Of a stretch of DNA of 48,375 bases, positions 25,422 to 32,507 are shown one piece after another. Source of the DNA: Marinilabiliales bacterium (GTDB lineage: Bacteria; Bacteroidota; Bacteroidia; Bacteroidales; DTU049); NCBI GenBank assembly GCA_002869435.1, contig PKSX01000248.1, positions 1-48,375 of the forward strand, given 5' to 3'. The notes beneath the pieces are model-generated. The model ran no database searches, was not told where the DNA came from, and saw only the letters and a list, made by a program, of their open reading frames with translations. The position numbers and the translations under genes were made by a program. How positions within the stretch are numbered: the first letter of the stretch is position 1; each line of letters opens with the position of its first letter.

Positions 25422-25772
25422 TTATTCATCTTCAGGGACAACAACATCGTAACATGTGGGTTCTGCCGGTTGATCATAGCACATTATCGGAGCTATCTCT
25501 GCGTAGCAGTCAGTGGGGTAAGAGTCTACTTTCATAACAGGCGTTGTGTATTCCACGCTATCAATTAAAACAATACTGTCCTGGCGGGGTTTTTCTATGA
25601 CTTTCAGCTGAGAAATAATCTGCTCAGACTTTTTGGCATTATGTACAGAACCTCCCGTACATGCCGAAGCAATAATTAAAGCTCCGATAGCCATTTTTCT
25701 GTGCCGGAAGACTTTATTTCTGAATACTCCGTAGAGTATTGAGAACACACGATATTTGATTTTATTACTCAT
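25422..25772 (-). CDS. Cys-Tyr lipoprotein-like peptide 5 (K group), three CY units
   Basis: 116 residues from ATG 25772 (MSNKIKYR), which overlaps the upstream stop in ATGAGTAA. An ATG at 25787 would add five residues but lacks the xNKIKY register shared with the neighbours. The N-terminus has the K-group helix with FRHRKMAIG, ending in an IASAC lipobox (Cys38). The mature part has a longer linker than its relatives and then three closely spaced units: TDCYAEIAP, IMCYDQPAEP and PTCYDVVVPED at the extreme C-terminus. Confidence 0.8.
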   Translation of the reverse strand: MSNKIKYRVFSILYGVFRNKVFRHRKMAIGALIIASACTGGSVHNAKKSEQIISQLKVIEKPRQDSIVLIDSVEYTTPVMKVDSYPTDCYAEIAPIMCYDQPAEPTCYDVVVPEDE

Positions 25773-26148
25773 CTTGGTTTTCTTCAAAATCCGGATTTAC
25801 CTGAGGGGCATAACACATTATTGGAGGTTCATTGTTCGAATCAATTTCTGTTTCCTGATCTGGTATTATGTCTTGTTGTGTTTTGTCTAAATTATAATCC
25901 CCCTGATAATCAGTGTCTTGTATAACTTTTTGATAACAGTCTTGCATAACTGTATCATTGTTCTGAGTGCTGTCTTTGGCAACTACATAACAAGTATTGT
26001 CATTGCCGTTTCGACCACCGCATGATAAAAGAGAGGCGATAGATGACATCATAAGAATACCGGTCAGCAGTTTCTTTCTTCGTAGTTTTTTCCCTCCAAA
26101 AAGATACGCAAGCATAGCAATTATTGAGTATTTGATTTTATGCTTCAT
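25765..26148 (-). CDS. Cys-Tyr lipoprotein-like peptide 4 (K group), three CY units
   Basis: 127 residues, the longest of the set. Start MKHKIKYS, FGGKKLRRKKLLTG at 17-30, then a hydrophobic stretch ending LLSC with Cys43. CY units: NTCYVVAKD, QDCYQKVIQD (18 residues after the first) and IMCYAPQVNPD near the end, with a long Asp/Glu/Gln-rich linker. It starts six bases after the stop of peptide 3 and overlaps peptide 5 by eight bases. Confidence 0.83.
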   Translation of the reverse strand: MKHKIKYSIIAMLAYLFGGKKLRRKKLLTGILMMSSIASLLSCGGRNGNDNTCYVVAKDSTQNNDTVMQDCYQKVIQDTDYQGDYNLDKTQQDIIPDQETEIDSNNEPPIMCYAPQVNPDFEENQDE

Positions 26149-26154
26149 GATTCG

Positions 26155-26493
26155 TTATTTTGAAGGTTCTTGCTCATTATCATCGTGTTCAGGGGCAACC
26201 TGTTTATAACACATAATCTGTTCTTCAAGTTCCTGTGTGTCCGGAACCACAACACTCTCCGAATCAGGTATTGCCACTTGTTCGTAACAGGTAGCTTTTA
26301 TGGTATCATTGCCTAATGTGCTATCCATAGGTTCAACATAACACATCGTCTTTCGCCCGTGACCACACGACAAAATAGAAGCCATAGACGACAATAGGAC
26401 TATACCGGTCATCAATTTCCTGTGGCGCAACTTTTTACTACCGAAAACTGTTGAAAGCGCATTAAAAAAAGAGTATTTAATCTTATTTCTCAT
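26155..26493 (-). CDS. Cys-Tyr lipoprotein-like peptide 3 (K group), three CY units
   Basis: 112 residues. Start MRNKIKYS, FGSKKLRHRKLMTG at 17-30, ASILSC with Cys43. CY units: KTMCYVEPMD, ATCYEQVAIPD (18 residues later, as in peptide 4) and IMCYKQVAPEHD near the end. Tail acidic. Two bases separate its start from the stop of peptide 2. The N-terminal 43 residues are strongly similar to peptide 4. Confidence 0.83.
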   Translation of the reverse strand: MRNKIKYSFFNALSTVFGSKKLRHRKLMTGIVLLSSMASILSCGHGRKTMCYVEPMDSTLGNDTIKATCYEQVAIPDSESVVVPDTQELEEQIMCYKQVAPEHDDNEQEPSK

Positions 26494-26495
26494 GA

Positions 26496-26819
26496 TTATT
26501 CTATTTCAGGTCGATCGGTTGGAGGAGGAGTTGGGGTTTTCATTGCCGTATCGTAATCAGGCAAAACGGTTTTATAACAGGTTCTTGGAGGAATATCATC
26601 GGGATTGATGGTGTCGCTCTCATTTACACTTACAGTGTCATTGGGATCCCAATTAGGATCCGGTTGCGAATAGCACATTATTTGTGGCTTGCATGAAACC
26701 ATGGATGATATTGAATATAACAGGAATATCCCCGCCATAAGCTTTTTATAGCGAAGGTTCTTGCCTCCGAAGATGCCAGCAAAAAGTGTAAGGAGAAAAT
26801 ATTTTACTCTAGCAATCAT
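26496..26819 (-). CDS. Cys-Tyr lipoprotein-like peptide 2 (K group), two CY units
   Basis: 107 residues. Start MIARVKYF, FGGKNLRYKKLMAG at 17-30, SSMVSC with Cys43, then KPQIMCYSQPDP and, after an Asp/Asn-rich linker, PRTCYKTVLPDYD. The C-terminal stretch is Pro/Thr-rich. It overlaps peptide 1 by four bases (ATGA). Confidence 0.82.
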   Translation of the reverse strand: MIARVKYFLLTLFAGIFGGKNLRYKKLMAGIFLLYSISSMVSCKPQIMCYSQPDPNWDPNDTVSVNESDTINPDDIPPRTCYKTVLPDYDTAMKTPTPPPTDRPEIE

Positions 26820-27019
26820 TTACTGCTGTTTTGATTCTTTTCAAGAGCCAGATCTGTCTTTTGAACAGGTTTTTGCTTCATCACAGTTGTGTCGGGTTCG
26901 TCAACAGGCATGGTTTTATAGCATGTACGTGTGGGCCTGCAAGAAGTGTGAACACTACTGCCAAATGCTGCAAGTACAATCAATCCAACAAGAAGTTTCA
27001 CTTTGCGCGACAATTTCAT
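26816..27019 (-). CDS. Cys-Tyr lipoprotein-like peptide 1 (short form), one CY unit
   Basis: 67 residues from ATG 27019 (MKLSRKVKLL), first gene of the operon. It has a shorter, conventional signal ending VHTSC with Cys27, then RPTRTCYKTMPVDEPD and a Lys/Gln/Asn-rich tail. The frame is open to 27070, but that region holds the likely promoter and no better start. It lacks both the GWKWLY and the KKLRxKKL signatures, so it may be an outlier or the ancestral short form. Confidence 0.78.
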   Translation of the reverse strand: MKLSRKVKLLVGLIVLAAFGSSVHTSCRPTRTCYKTMPVDEPDTTVMKQKPVQKTDLALEKNQNSSK

Positions 27020-27048
27020 GATCTTAAGTTTTAAACAACAATAATAAG

Positions 27049-27056
27049 CAAAAATA
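27049..27056 (-). promoter_or_regulatory. Candidate -7 box of the Cys-Tyr lipoprotein operon
   Basis: The minus strand reads TATTTTTG (TAnnTTTG), ending 29 bases before the first start codon of the ten-gene operon. No TTG at the expected -33 position. The region from here to the inositol monophosphatase stop at 27224 is otherwise AT-rich, with nothing recognised. Confidence 0.35.
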
Positions 27057-27223
27057 ATGCTCGAAAGCAACTCAGCTGTATGAAATTTTGTTAATGTTTT
27101 ATAGATGCAGGCAGATGTGAGAATTCACATATTGAAGTAACATTGAAAAAGTATGAAGCTAAAAGTAAAAAGTAATTCTGTGTGCGCTACTTTTGACTTT
27201 TATACTTTTCTCCTTTTTCAATT

Positions 27224-28021
27224 TTACTTCCTAAAGAAAATCTCGTGAAAATTTTTAAAGAATTCCTCGTAAATATATGGGTTCGAAGCAATGAGTTCCT
27301 GATTGAAAATATGCTTGTCCCCACCACTGAAGTCGGTCACTTTGCCTCCGGCTTCTTCAATTAATATAGTGCCGGCAGCAACATCCCAGGGTTTCAGACC
27401 AAACTCAAAGAAACCATCCAAACGCCCGCAGGCAACCCAGGCCATATCCACTGCTGCACTTCCAAGGCGACGCAATCCATGGGTATGCTGCATACTCCAT
27501 GCAATGAAATTCATATATTCGCCCAGCTTCTCAAACTGATGATACGGGAAACCTGTTGCCCAGAGCGAATCAGCCATTTTAGGATTTTGAGTAACTGCTA
27601 TTTTACTGTTATTCAGAAATGCACCTTCACCTTTCACAGCATGAAACATCTCTTTTGCATTGGGTTCATAAATGATGCCGCCCACCAGTTCATCTCCTTT
27701 CATCAAACCAATGCTGATACTATACAACGGCACATGGTGAATATAATTAGTGGTTCCATCAAGAGGGTCAATGATCCAGGTAAATTCACCGCGTTTTTCG
27801 GATATTCCCGATTCCTCGGCAATAAACGATGAACCCGGAAGTATCGAACTCAATTCCTCTAGCAACATATTTTCAGCAGTTTTGTCAACATAGGTTACAA
27901 AATCGTTGCTGCCTTTAACTTCAATATCACTTTTCTGAATTTTGCGGGCAGATTCCAGTAAAAATGCACCGGCTTTCTCAGTGGCCACCATGGCCTTATC
28001 TATGATCTGGGCTGTGTTCAT
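27224..28021 (-). CDS. Inositol monophosphatase family protein (SuhB-like)
   Basis: 265 residues. The metal-dependent phosphatase motifs are complete: AEESG near residue 68, WIIDPLDGTTNYIH near 82 and KPWDVAAGTILIEEAGG near 210. It hydrolyses inositol-1-phosphate or related sugar phosphates; some family members act on fructose-1,6-bisphosphate, NADP or PAP. The specific substrate cannot be told here, though PAP would be of interest given the sulfotransferase genes elsewhere in the window. A TAACTTTG box ends four bases before the ATG. Confidence 0.93.
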   Translation of the reverse strand: MNTAQIIDKAMVATEKAGAFLLESARKIQKSDIEVKGSNDFVTYVDKTAENMLLEELSSILPGSSFIAEESGISEKRGEFTWIIDPLDGTTNYIHHVPLYSISIGLMKGDELVGGIIYEPNAKEMFHAVKGEGAFLNNSKIAVTQNPKMADSLWATGFPYHQFEKLGEYMNFIAWSMQHTHGLRRLGSAAVDMAWVACGRLDGFFEFGLKPWDVAAGTILIEEAGGKVTDFSGGDKHIFNQELIASNPYIYEEFFKNFHEIFFRK

Positions 28022-28025
28022 GGTG

Positions 28026-28033
28026 CAAAGTTA
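28026..28033 (-). promoter_or_regulatory. -7 box directly before the inositol monophosphatase gene
   Basis: The minus strand reads TAACTTTG (TAnnTTTG), four bases before the ATG at 28021. With the usual distance from -7 box to start of transcription, the mRNA would begin at or next to the A of the ATG. Confidence 0.35.
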
Positions 28034-28052
28034 TATAAAAAAGAAAGTGTTG

Positions 28053-28152
28053 CCTTGACATCGTTCCGAATTTATGAGGATCATGTCAAGGTTAACAGAG
28101 CTATGCTTTTTTGTTTCATGACCCTCATACTTCGGGACGATGAAACAAGGCG
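28053..28152. repeat. Nested fold-back repeat in the 28022-28390 intergenic region
   Basis: CCTTGACAT at 28053-28061 pairs with ATGTCAAGG at 28083-28091. Inside it, CGTTCCGAATTTATGAGGATCATG reappears in inverted, slightly diverged form (CATGACCCTCATACTTCGGGACG) around 28116-28142, flanked by TGTTTCAT/ATGAAACA. So the two halves are inverted copies of each other. This is noncoding, between divergent genes. Confidence 0.7.
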
Positions 28153-28169
28153 TTTCTTTTTGATCTGCT

Positions 28170-28219
28170 AAACCTGTCAGGTTTTGTATGTCTTTTTATT
28201 GTAAACCTGACAGGTTTTT
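28170..28219. repeat. Paired AACCTGTCAGGTT palindromes
   Basis: AAACCTGTCAGGTTTT (28170-28185) and, in inverted orientation, AAACCTGACAGGTTTTT (28203-28219), 17 bases apart. Each is itself a 6+1+6 palindrome, so alternative cruciforms are possible. A third copy lies at 34853-34870. The rest of 28220-28348 shows no other structure. Confidence 0.8.
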
Positions 28220-28348
28220 GGCAAGGAAGTTTAAGGATTGCATTAAGCTATTATACAATTGTTATTTTGACATAATCGTTTTCAATCTGATCAAAATAGT
28301 CCTGATAATTCCGTTTACTGATTTATGGTGAACATTAACTTGTTCAAA

Positions 28349-28379
28349 TTGTTCGGGATTTATTTATTTAGTACATTTG
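28349..28379 (+). promoter_or_regulatory. Promoter of the T9SS gene at 28391
   Basis: TTG (28349-28351), 20 bases, TACATTTG (28372-28379), a full TAnnTTTG with correct spacing. The ATG is only 11 bases past the box, so the leader would be very short. This also argues against the upstream in-frame start at 28325. Confidence 0.5.
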
Positions 28380-28390
28380 AAATAAAAACT

Positions 28391-29920
28391 ATGCGATATT
28401 TATTACTCTTTTTATTATTCATATCGTCATTTTCATACGCACAGAATTACGATTATCTGGATGGAAATAATATTCAATTGAGGATATATTCAAATGGTTC
28501 GGCAGGGTCTGGTACCACTCCTCAATATGATGGGTATTCACATGTTTTGTTTCCAACATACGAGACTTTAGGGCTTTTAAGTTTGAACGTTACAGCAACA
28601 GGCGACTCCATACCTTATTTGGCATCAATGAATGATTTTTATAATGCGGATTTTTCATATGGTCCGGTATCCGATTCTTCAAATTCATTTTTTGACAGGG
28701 TCTGGAAAATTACAAGAGAAAAGGTGAATTATCATATTCAGCATTGTTTTGATGCAGGTTATTTCCCGGATAGTTCAATTTATTACTGGCCTGCACATGG
28801 AAACACTGCAGCCGGAGAAGCATTTTATCTTGCGCCTTATTTCGATTATAATGATGATGGTTTCTATGATTCCCAATCAGGCGACTATCCTCTTTTCCCC
28901 GGTGACGTTTGTGTCCTGAGTATTTCTAATGATAAAACAAATCATCCTGCTACGGGTGGTACTCCGATGAATGTTGAGGTGCAAACATTTTATTATTTAT
29001 ACTTAAACACAGGTTATGAATCGGTTGATAATACAGTATTTGTAAATTCAACAATAATAAATCGCTCAGGGTTAGTGCTTAATAATGTTTCCAGCGGGAT
29101 ATCATTTTTTGGAACTATTGGTCAGTATTTTGATGATGGTTCAGGTATTGATTCTTTGAGAAACACAGTTTTTCATTATAATATTGATTCTTTGGATTAT
29201 TTATCAAATCCAGTTACTCCGGCAAACTGTTTGCGGCTACTAAATGGTGATTTTTCTTCATTTATGGAGCGCTACCATGGAGCTACAGTCCCGCAAATGA
29301 TGCAATTTCCGGAAAATGATTCAGCTTTATTTTTTAATAATGAAGCCAGATGGAGTAATGGTGATTCACTTTTGTATGGAGGTTGCGGAAATGTAGCGAC
29401 TTCTTATACGGGTCCATTCACGAATCTTATGTTTACAGGTAGTCTCCAAGATACTTTATCATGGACTTATGACGATTGTGCTTATTACACTTATTTGTAC
29501 AGTATGCCTTCGGTTCTACATGGTTTATTATCAGCACAAGATACTATAGAATTATCGTATGCATTAATATATGCACCAGACAATGGTGGAACCCATATTG
29601 ATGCGGTTGATCTTTGTCTTGCCTATTCTGATATGATTCAGGAATATTTTAATACTGTTGTAAATGATGTTTCTGAATATGCTAGAGGTAATACACTAAA
29701 ATTGTATCCAAACCCGGCAAATGATGTTCTGCAATTTGGGTTTTTGAGAGAAGCAGAATACACTGTTTCAGTATTTGATTTGAGTGGGAAACTTGTATTT
29801 CGGCAACAATTGTACTCTGGAGAAAATAGTTTGAATGTAAGTTCCCTGAAATCAGGATTGTATATTTTGAGTGCACAAAGTGATGATGAAATTCTAATGG
29901 GGCGTTTTGTCAAACAATAA
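28391..29920 (+). CDS. T9SS-exported protein of unknown function
   Basis: 509 residues with a signal peptide (MRYLLLFLLFISSFSYAQ). The N-terminal region (NNIQLRIYSNGSAGSG) and the body (HGNTAAGEAFYLAPYFDYNDDGFYDSQSGDYP) are Asp/Tyr/Asn-rich. The latter includes a DYNDDGFYD stretch that could bind calcium. The last 75 residues are a T9SS sorting domain (LKLYPNPANDVLQFGF). Proteins of this type are widespread in Bacteroidota and uncharacterised. Its 3' end overlaps the convergent mtaB by 11 bases. Confidence 0.85.
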   Translation: MRYLLLFLLFISSFSYAQNYDYLDGNNIQLRIYSNGSAGSGTTPQYDGYSHVLFPTYETLGLLSLNVTATGDSIPYLASMNDFYNADFSYGPVSDSSNSFFDRVWKITREKVNYHIQHCFDAGYFPDSSIYYWPAHGNTAAGEAFYLAPYFDYNDDGFYDSQSGDYPLFPGDVCVLSISNDKTNHPATGGTPMNVEVQTFYYLYLNTGYESVDNTVFVNSTIINRSGLVLNNVSSGISFFGTIGQYFDDGSGIDSLRNTVFHYNIDSLDYLSNPVTPANCLRLLNGDFSSFMERYHGATVPQMMQFPENDSALFFNNEARWSNGDSLLYGGCGNVATSYTGPFTNLMFTGSLQDTLSWTYDDCAYYTYLYSMPSVLHGLLSAQDTIELSYALIYAPDNGGTHIDAVDLCLAYSDMIQEYFNTVVNDVSEYARGNTLKLYPNPANDVLQFGFLREAEYTVSVFDLSGKLVFRQQLYSGENSLNVSSLKSGLYILSAQSDDEILMGRFVKQ

Positions 29921-31178
29921 TGTCTCCTGAAACAAAATCACTGGCAATTTCTACCATCTTCACACAGATTATTGTATTGCCTTTTGCTTTTTTAGCATCC
30001 ACCCCACATTTTATATAATTATCACTGAATCCGAAGATTAAGCCATCTTTGCTTCGGCTTTCAGTTAAGATGCTGCGTGTGGTTCCCAGATTCTCTTTGT
30101 GAAATGCCAATTCTTTTGTCTTTGCCAAATTGTTTATCCGTCTCATGCGTTCTTTGGCTGTTTGTGGTGAAACTTTATTCGGAAAAGATGAGGCTTTGGC
30201 CAATGGGCGATCGCTATAGGTAAATGCATGTATAAAGCTAATCGGAATGCTTTTCAGAAAATCGTACGTTTCCTGAAACTCATCATTCGTTTCACCCGGA
30301 AATCCGACAATAAGATCTGCTGCAATGGCTGCATGAGGCATTTTCGTCTTAATAATCCGGCATTTTTCAGAATAAAGAGCAGTGTTATATTTCCGCTTCA
30401 TTCTTTCCAGTACAGAATCTGATCCGCTTTGCAAGGGCAAATGAAAATGCGGCATAATCACATTGGATTTTGCTGTGATTTCGATAATTTCATCAGTGAG
30501 AAGTTCCGGCTCAATGCTGCCCATACGAATCCGAATCCCGCTTTCCGCAAATTTCTTATCTACAGCTGAAATGAGTTCGGTAAAGCTTTCTCCGTTTTTT
30601 ATTCCGAAAGTTCCGATATTGACGCCGGTAAAGATGATTTCTTTGTATCCTCCATCAATAATCTTTTCAATATTGGTCAAAACGGCATCAATGCTATCGC
30701 TTCTTGATCTTCCACGTGCGTGTGCAACAGTGCAGTAGGTGCAAAAATGATCACAGCCATCCTGAATTTTCAAAAAAGACCGCGTGCGCATGTTTCTGCT
30801 GTATGCCGGGTGGAATTTCAGTTCGCGATGCTTTTGAAACTGTCCTTCGAGTATGGAAATCAGATCCATCTTTTGATCATTAGGCAGGATTTGAGATAGG
30901 TCATTATAATTGTCAATGTCTTTACTCACATCCACATAGCAGCCAAGTAATGCAATTTCAGCATCGGGATTTGCTTTTTTTGCTTTTGAGATCAGATTTC
31001 GCGTTTTTTTCTCAGCCGAAGCAGTTACCGCACAGCTGTGAATAATAATCAGGTCACTTTCTTCCATGTTTCGTAAATGCTTATAGCCCGCATTTTTCAG
31101 ATCATCGGCCAATTGCGATGATTCCGCAAAATTGAGCTTGCAGCCAAGGGTGTGTATGGAGAAGGATTTTTGTTTCAC
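29910..31178 (-). CDS. mtaB: tRNA (t6A37) methylthiotransferase MtaB-like
   Basis: 422 residues. The UPF0004 domain has Cys13 (LGCKLN), Cys49 (HSCAVTASAEKKTRN) and Cys80 (LLGCYVDV) for one cluster. The radical SAM motif is CDHFCTYC (Cys142/146/149), and a C-terminal TRAM-like region follows. The HSCAVTAxAEKK variant and short length favour MtaB over MiaB and RimO. It adds a methylthio group to t6A at position 37 of tRNA. Start is GTG at 31178, preceded four bases upstream by a TATATTTG box. Confidence 0.93.
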   Translation of the reverse strand: MKQKSFSIHTLGCKLNFAESSQLADDLKNAGYKHLRNMEESDLIIIHSCAVTASAEKKTRNLISKAKKANPDAEIALLGCYVDVSKDIDNYNDLSQILPNDQKMDLISILEGQFQKHRELKFHPAYSRNMRTRSFLKIQDGCDHFCTYCTVAHARGRSRSDSIDAVLTNIEKIIDGGYKEIIFTGVNIGTFGIKNGESFTELISAVDKKFAESGIRIRMGSIEPELLTDEIIEITAKSNVIMPHFHLPLQSGSDSVLERMKRKYNTALYSEKCRIIKTKMPHAAIAADLIVGFPGETNDEFQETYDFLKSIPISFIHAFTYSDRPLAKASSFPNKVSPQTAKERMRRINNLAKTKELAFHKENLGTTRSILTESRSKDGLIFGFSDNYIKCGVDAKKAKGNTIICVKMVEIASDFVSGDIIV

Positions 31179-31182
31179 GATG

Positions 31183-31190
31183 CAAATATA
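31183..31190 (-). promoter_or_regulatory. -7 box directly before mtaB
   Basis: The minus strand reads TATATTTG (TAnnTTTG), then CATC and the GTG start. The geometry matches the box in front of the inositol monophosphatase gene and suggests a leaderless mRNA. No -33 TTG seen. Confidence 0.35.
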
Positions 31191-31205
31191 GTCAATAGTG
31201 ATATG

Positions 31206-31337
31206 AGGACGCTGATTGACGCTGTAAATTGATTAATACGGATTTACGCGGATTAGATTATTGAGAATCGTTTCAAACCATTTTTAATAATCAGTGTTAA
31301 TCTGCAATGAACTATATACCGCGTTTATCCGCGTCCT
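31206..31337. repeat. Intergenic fold-back element
   Basis: The left arm AGGACGCTGATTGACGCTG (31206-31224) pairs imperfectly with CCGCGTTTATCCGCGTCCT (31319-31337). An inner pair is also present: GCGGATTTACGCGGATT-type sequence near 31235-31253 against AATCAGTGTTAATCTGC near 31289-31306. Such CGCGGAT/ATCCGCG fold-backs are common noncoding elements in Bacteroidota genomes. Confidence 0.7.
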
Positions 31338-31407
31338 ATTAATCATTAACAAACCTGTAAAACCGAAGGCATTAATATCAATTCAACTCCCATTCAAAAG
31401 AATTAAT

Positions 31408-31415
31408 TAGATTTG
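31408..31415 (+). promoter_or_regulatory. Candidate -7 box for carbamate kinase
   Basis: TAGATTTG (TAnnTTTG) ends 24 bases before the ATG at 31440. No TTG at the -33 position. Confidence 0.35.
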
Positions 31416-31439
31416 CACTTCATTTTTAAATTATCGATT

Positions 31440-32381
31440 ATGACTAAACTCGCTGTAGTAGCTTTTGGAGGAAATGCCCTCTTACGTGGAGACCAAAAAG
31501 GTACATATGAAGAACAGGTTGCCAATGTGCGCGCCACATGTGAAAACCTGGTTGGATTAGTAAAACAGGGATACAATATTGTTATCGGGCACGGAAACGG
31601 CCCACAGGTAGGAAATGTGATGTTGCAGCATGATGCCGGAGAAGAAAAACACGGTGTGCTTGCTCAACCCATGCACTTTTGTGTAAGCGAAACTCAGGGT
31701 TCTATCGCATACCTTATTGAACAGCAACTTAAGAATGTTTTGCAAAAACATGGAATTGAGAAGAATATTCTATCCATTGTTACTCAGGTGCAGGTTGATA
31801 AGTCCGATCAGGCTTTTCAGAATCCTGCAAAACCTGTAGGTCCGTTTTATACCGATGCTCAAGCAGATGCTTTGGTACGTGAACATGGCTGGGTATTTAA
31901 GGCTGATCCCCGCGGACGCGGAATGCGTCGTGTAGTGGCTTCACCAAAGCCGGTTGATATCAATAACTGGCATATTGTGGAAAAACTTGCCCGCGAGGGA
32001 AATATTGTAATCACCGTTGGTGGTGGAGGAATTCCCGTCATTAAAAACGAAGCCGGTGAAATGGAAGGAATCGATGCTGTAATTGATAAGGATCTTGCTT
32101 CTGCAACCTTAGCAGTTAAAATTAATGCCGATGATTTCTTTATTCTGACTGATGTGCCAAATGTTTTTATCAACTTCAATACTCCTGATCAGAAAAAACT
32201 GGAAACTGTTTCCATTCCTGAGATTGAGTCATATCTGGCAGAAGGGCATTTCACTGAAGGAAGTATGGCTCCCAAGGTGCGTGCATGTATCATGTTTGTG
32301 AAGAATGGCGGAAAAGAAGCTATAATCACAGAAGCCACGCAGTTGAAAAATGTTGATGCGGGAACAAAAATAATTTCTTAA
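31440..32381 (+). CDS. arcC: Carbamate kinase
   Basis: 313 residues of the amino-acid-kinase fold. Motifs: VVAFGGNALLR at the N-terminus, VIGHGNGPQVGNV near residue 52, DPRGRGMRRVVASPKP near 155, GGGGIPVI near 200 and the MAPKVRAC block near 270. It converts carbamoyl phosphate and ADP to ammonia, CO2 and ATP, usually as the last step of arginine (ADI) or citrulline catabolism. An ornithine carbamoyltransferase gene lies 1.4 kb downstream on the same strand, but no arginine deiminase gene is in the window. The ATG at 31440 is chosen over an upstream in-frame codon at 31413, which falls within the promoter box. Confidence 0.95.
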   Translation: MTKLAVVAFGGNALLRGDQKGTYEEQVANVRATCENLVGLVKQGYNIVIGHGNGPQVGNVMLQHDAGEEKHGVLAQPMHFCVSETQGSIAYLIEQQLKNVLQKHGIEKNILSIVTQVQVDKSDQAFQNPAKPVGPFYTDAQADALVREHGWVFKADPRGRGMRRVVASPKPVDINNWHIVEKLAREGNIVITVGGGGIPVIKNEAGEMEGIDAVIDKDLASATLAVKINADDFFILTDVPNVFINFNTPDQKKLETVSIPEIESYLAEGHFTEGSMAPKVRACIMFVKNGGKEAIITEATQLKNVDAGTKIIS

Positions 32382-32386
32382 TTTTG

Positions 32387-32419
32387 TTTGCGATAATTCA
32401 TTTGAATTACGTATTTTTG
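32387..32419 (+). promoter_or_regulatory. Promoter upstream of the gene at 32508
   Basis: TTTG (32387-32390), 21 bases, TATTTTTG (32412-32419). Both boxes and the spacing fit the Bacteroidota consensus. It would give an untranslated leader of about 80 bases, longer than elsewhere in the window. Confidence 0.55.
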
Positions 32420-32507
32420 GACATGAAATATTAAATAAATGATACGGAAGTAATAAGTATCATTATTACTAAACGCTTGAAAATAACCAAAATAAAAACA
32501 GATTATT

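Noticed and set aside
24344..27019. Classical RiPP precursors with a GG leader cleavage site
   Set aside because: No GG/GA processing motif or C39 peptidase transporter is seen; the lipobox-like Cys suggests lipoprotein export instead.
25480..27070. CRISPR array or tandem DNA repeat explaining the regularity of the small genes
   Set aside because: The regularity is at protein level (leader and CY motifs in frame). The nucleotide repeats are too diverged and too long-spaced for a CRISPR, and no cas genes are present.
28170..28219. Phage or integrative-element attachment site
   Set aside because: The palindromes recur at 34853 without any integrase, tRNA or element boundary between the copies.
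28325..28390. Earlier in-frame start for the T9SS gene at 28391
   Set aside because: The promoter boxes at 28349-28379 lie inside this stretch, and the signal peptide begins at 28391.
28022..28390. Small protein genes in the 28.0-28.4 kb gap
   Set aside because: Short frames have no ribosome site or plausible composition; the region is dominated by inverted repeats and a promoter.
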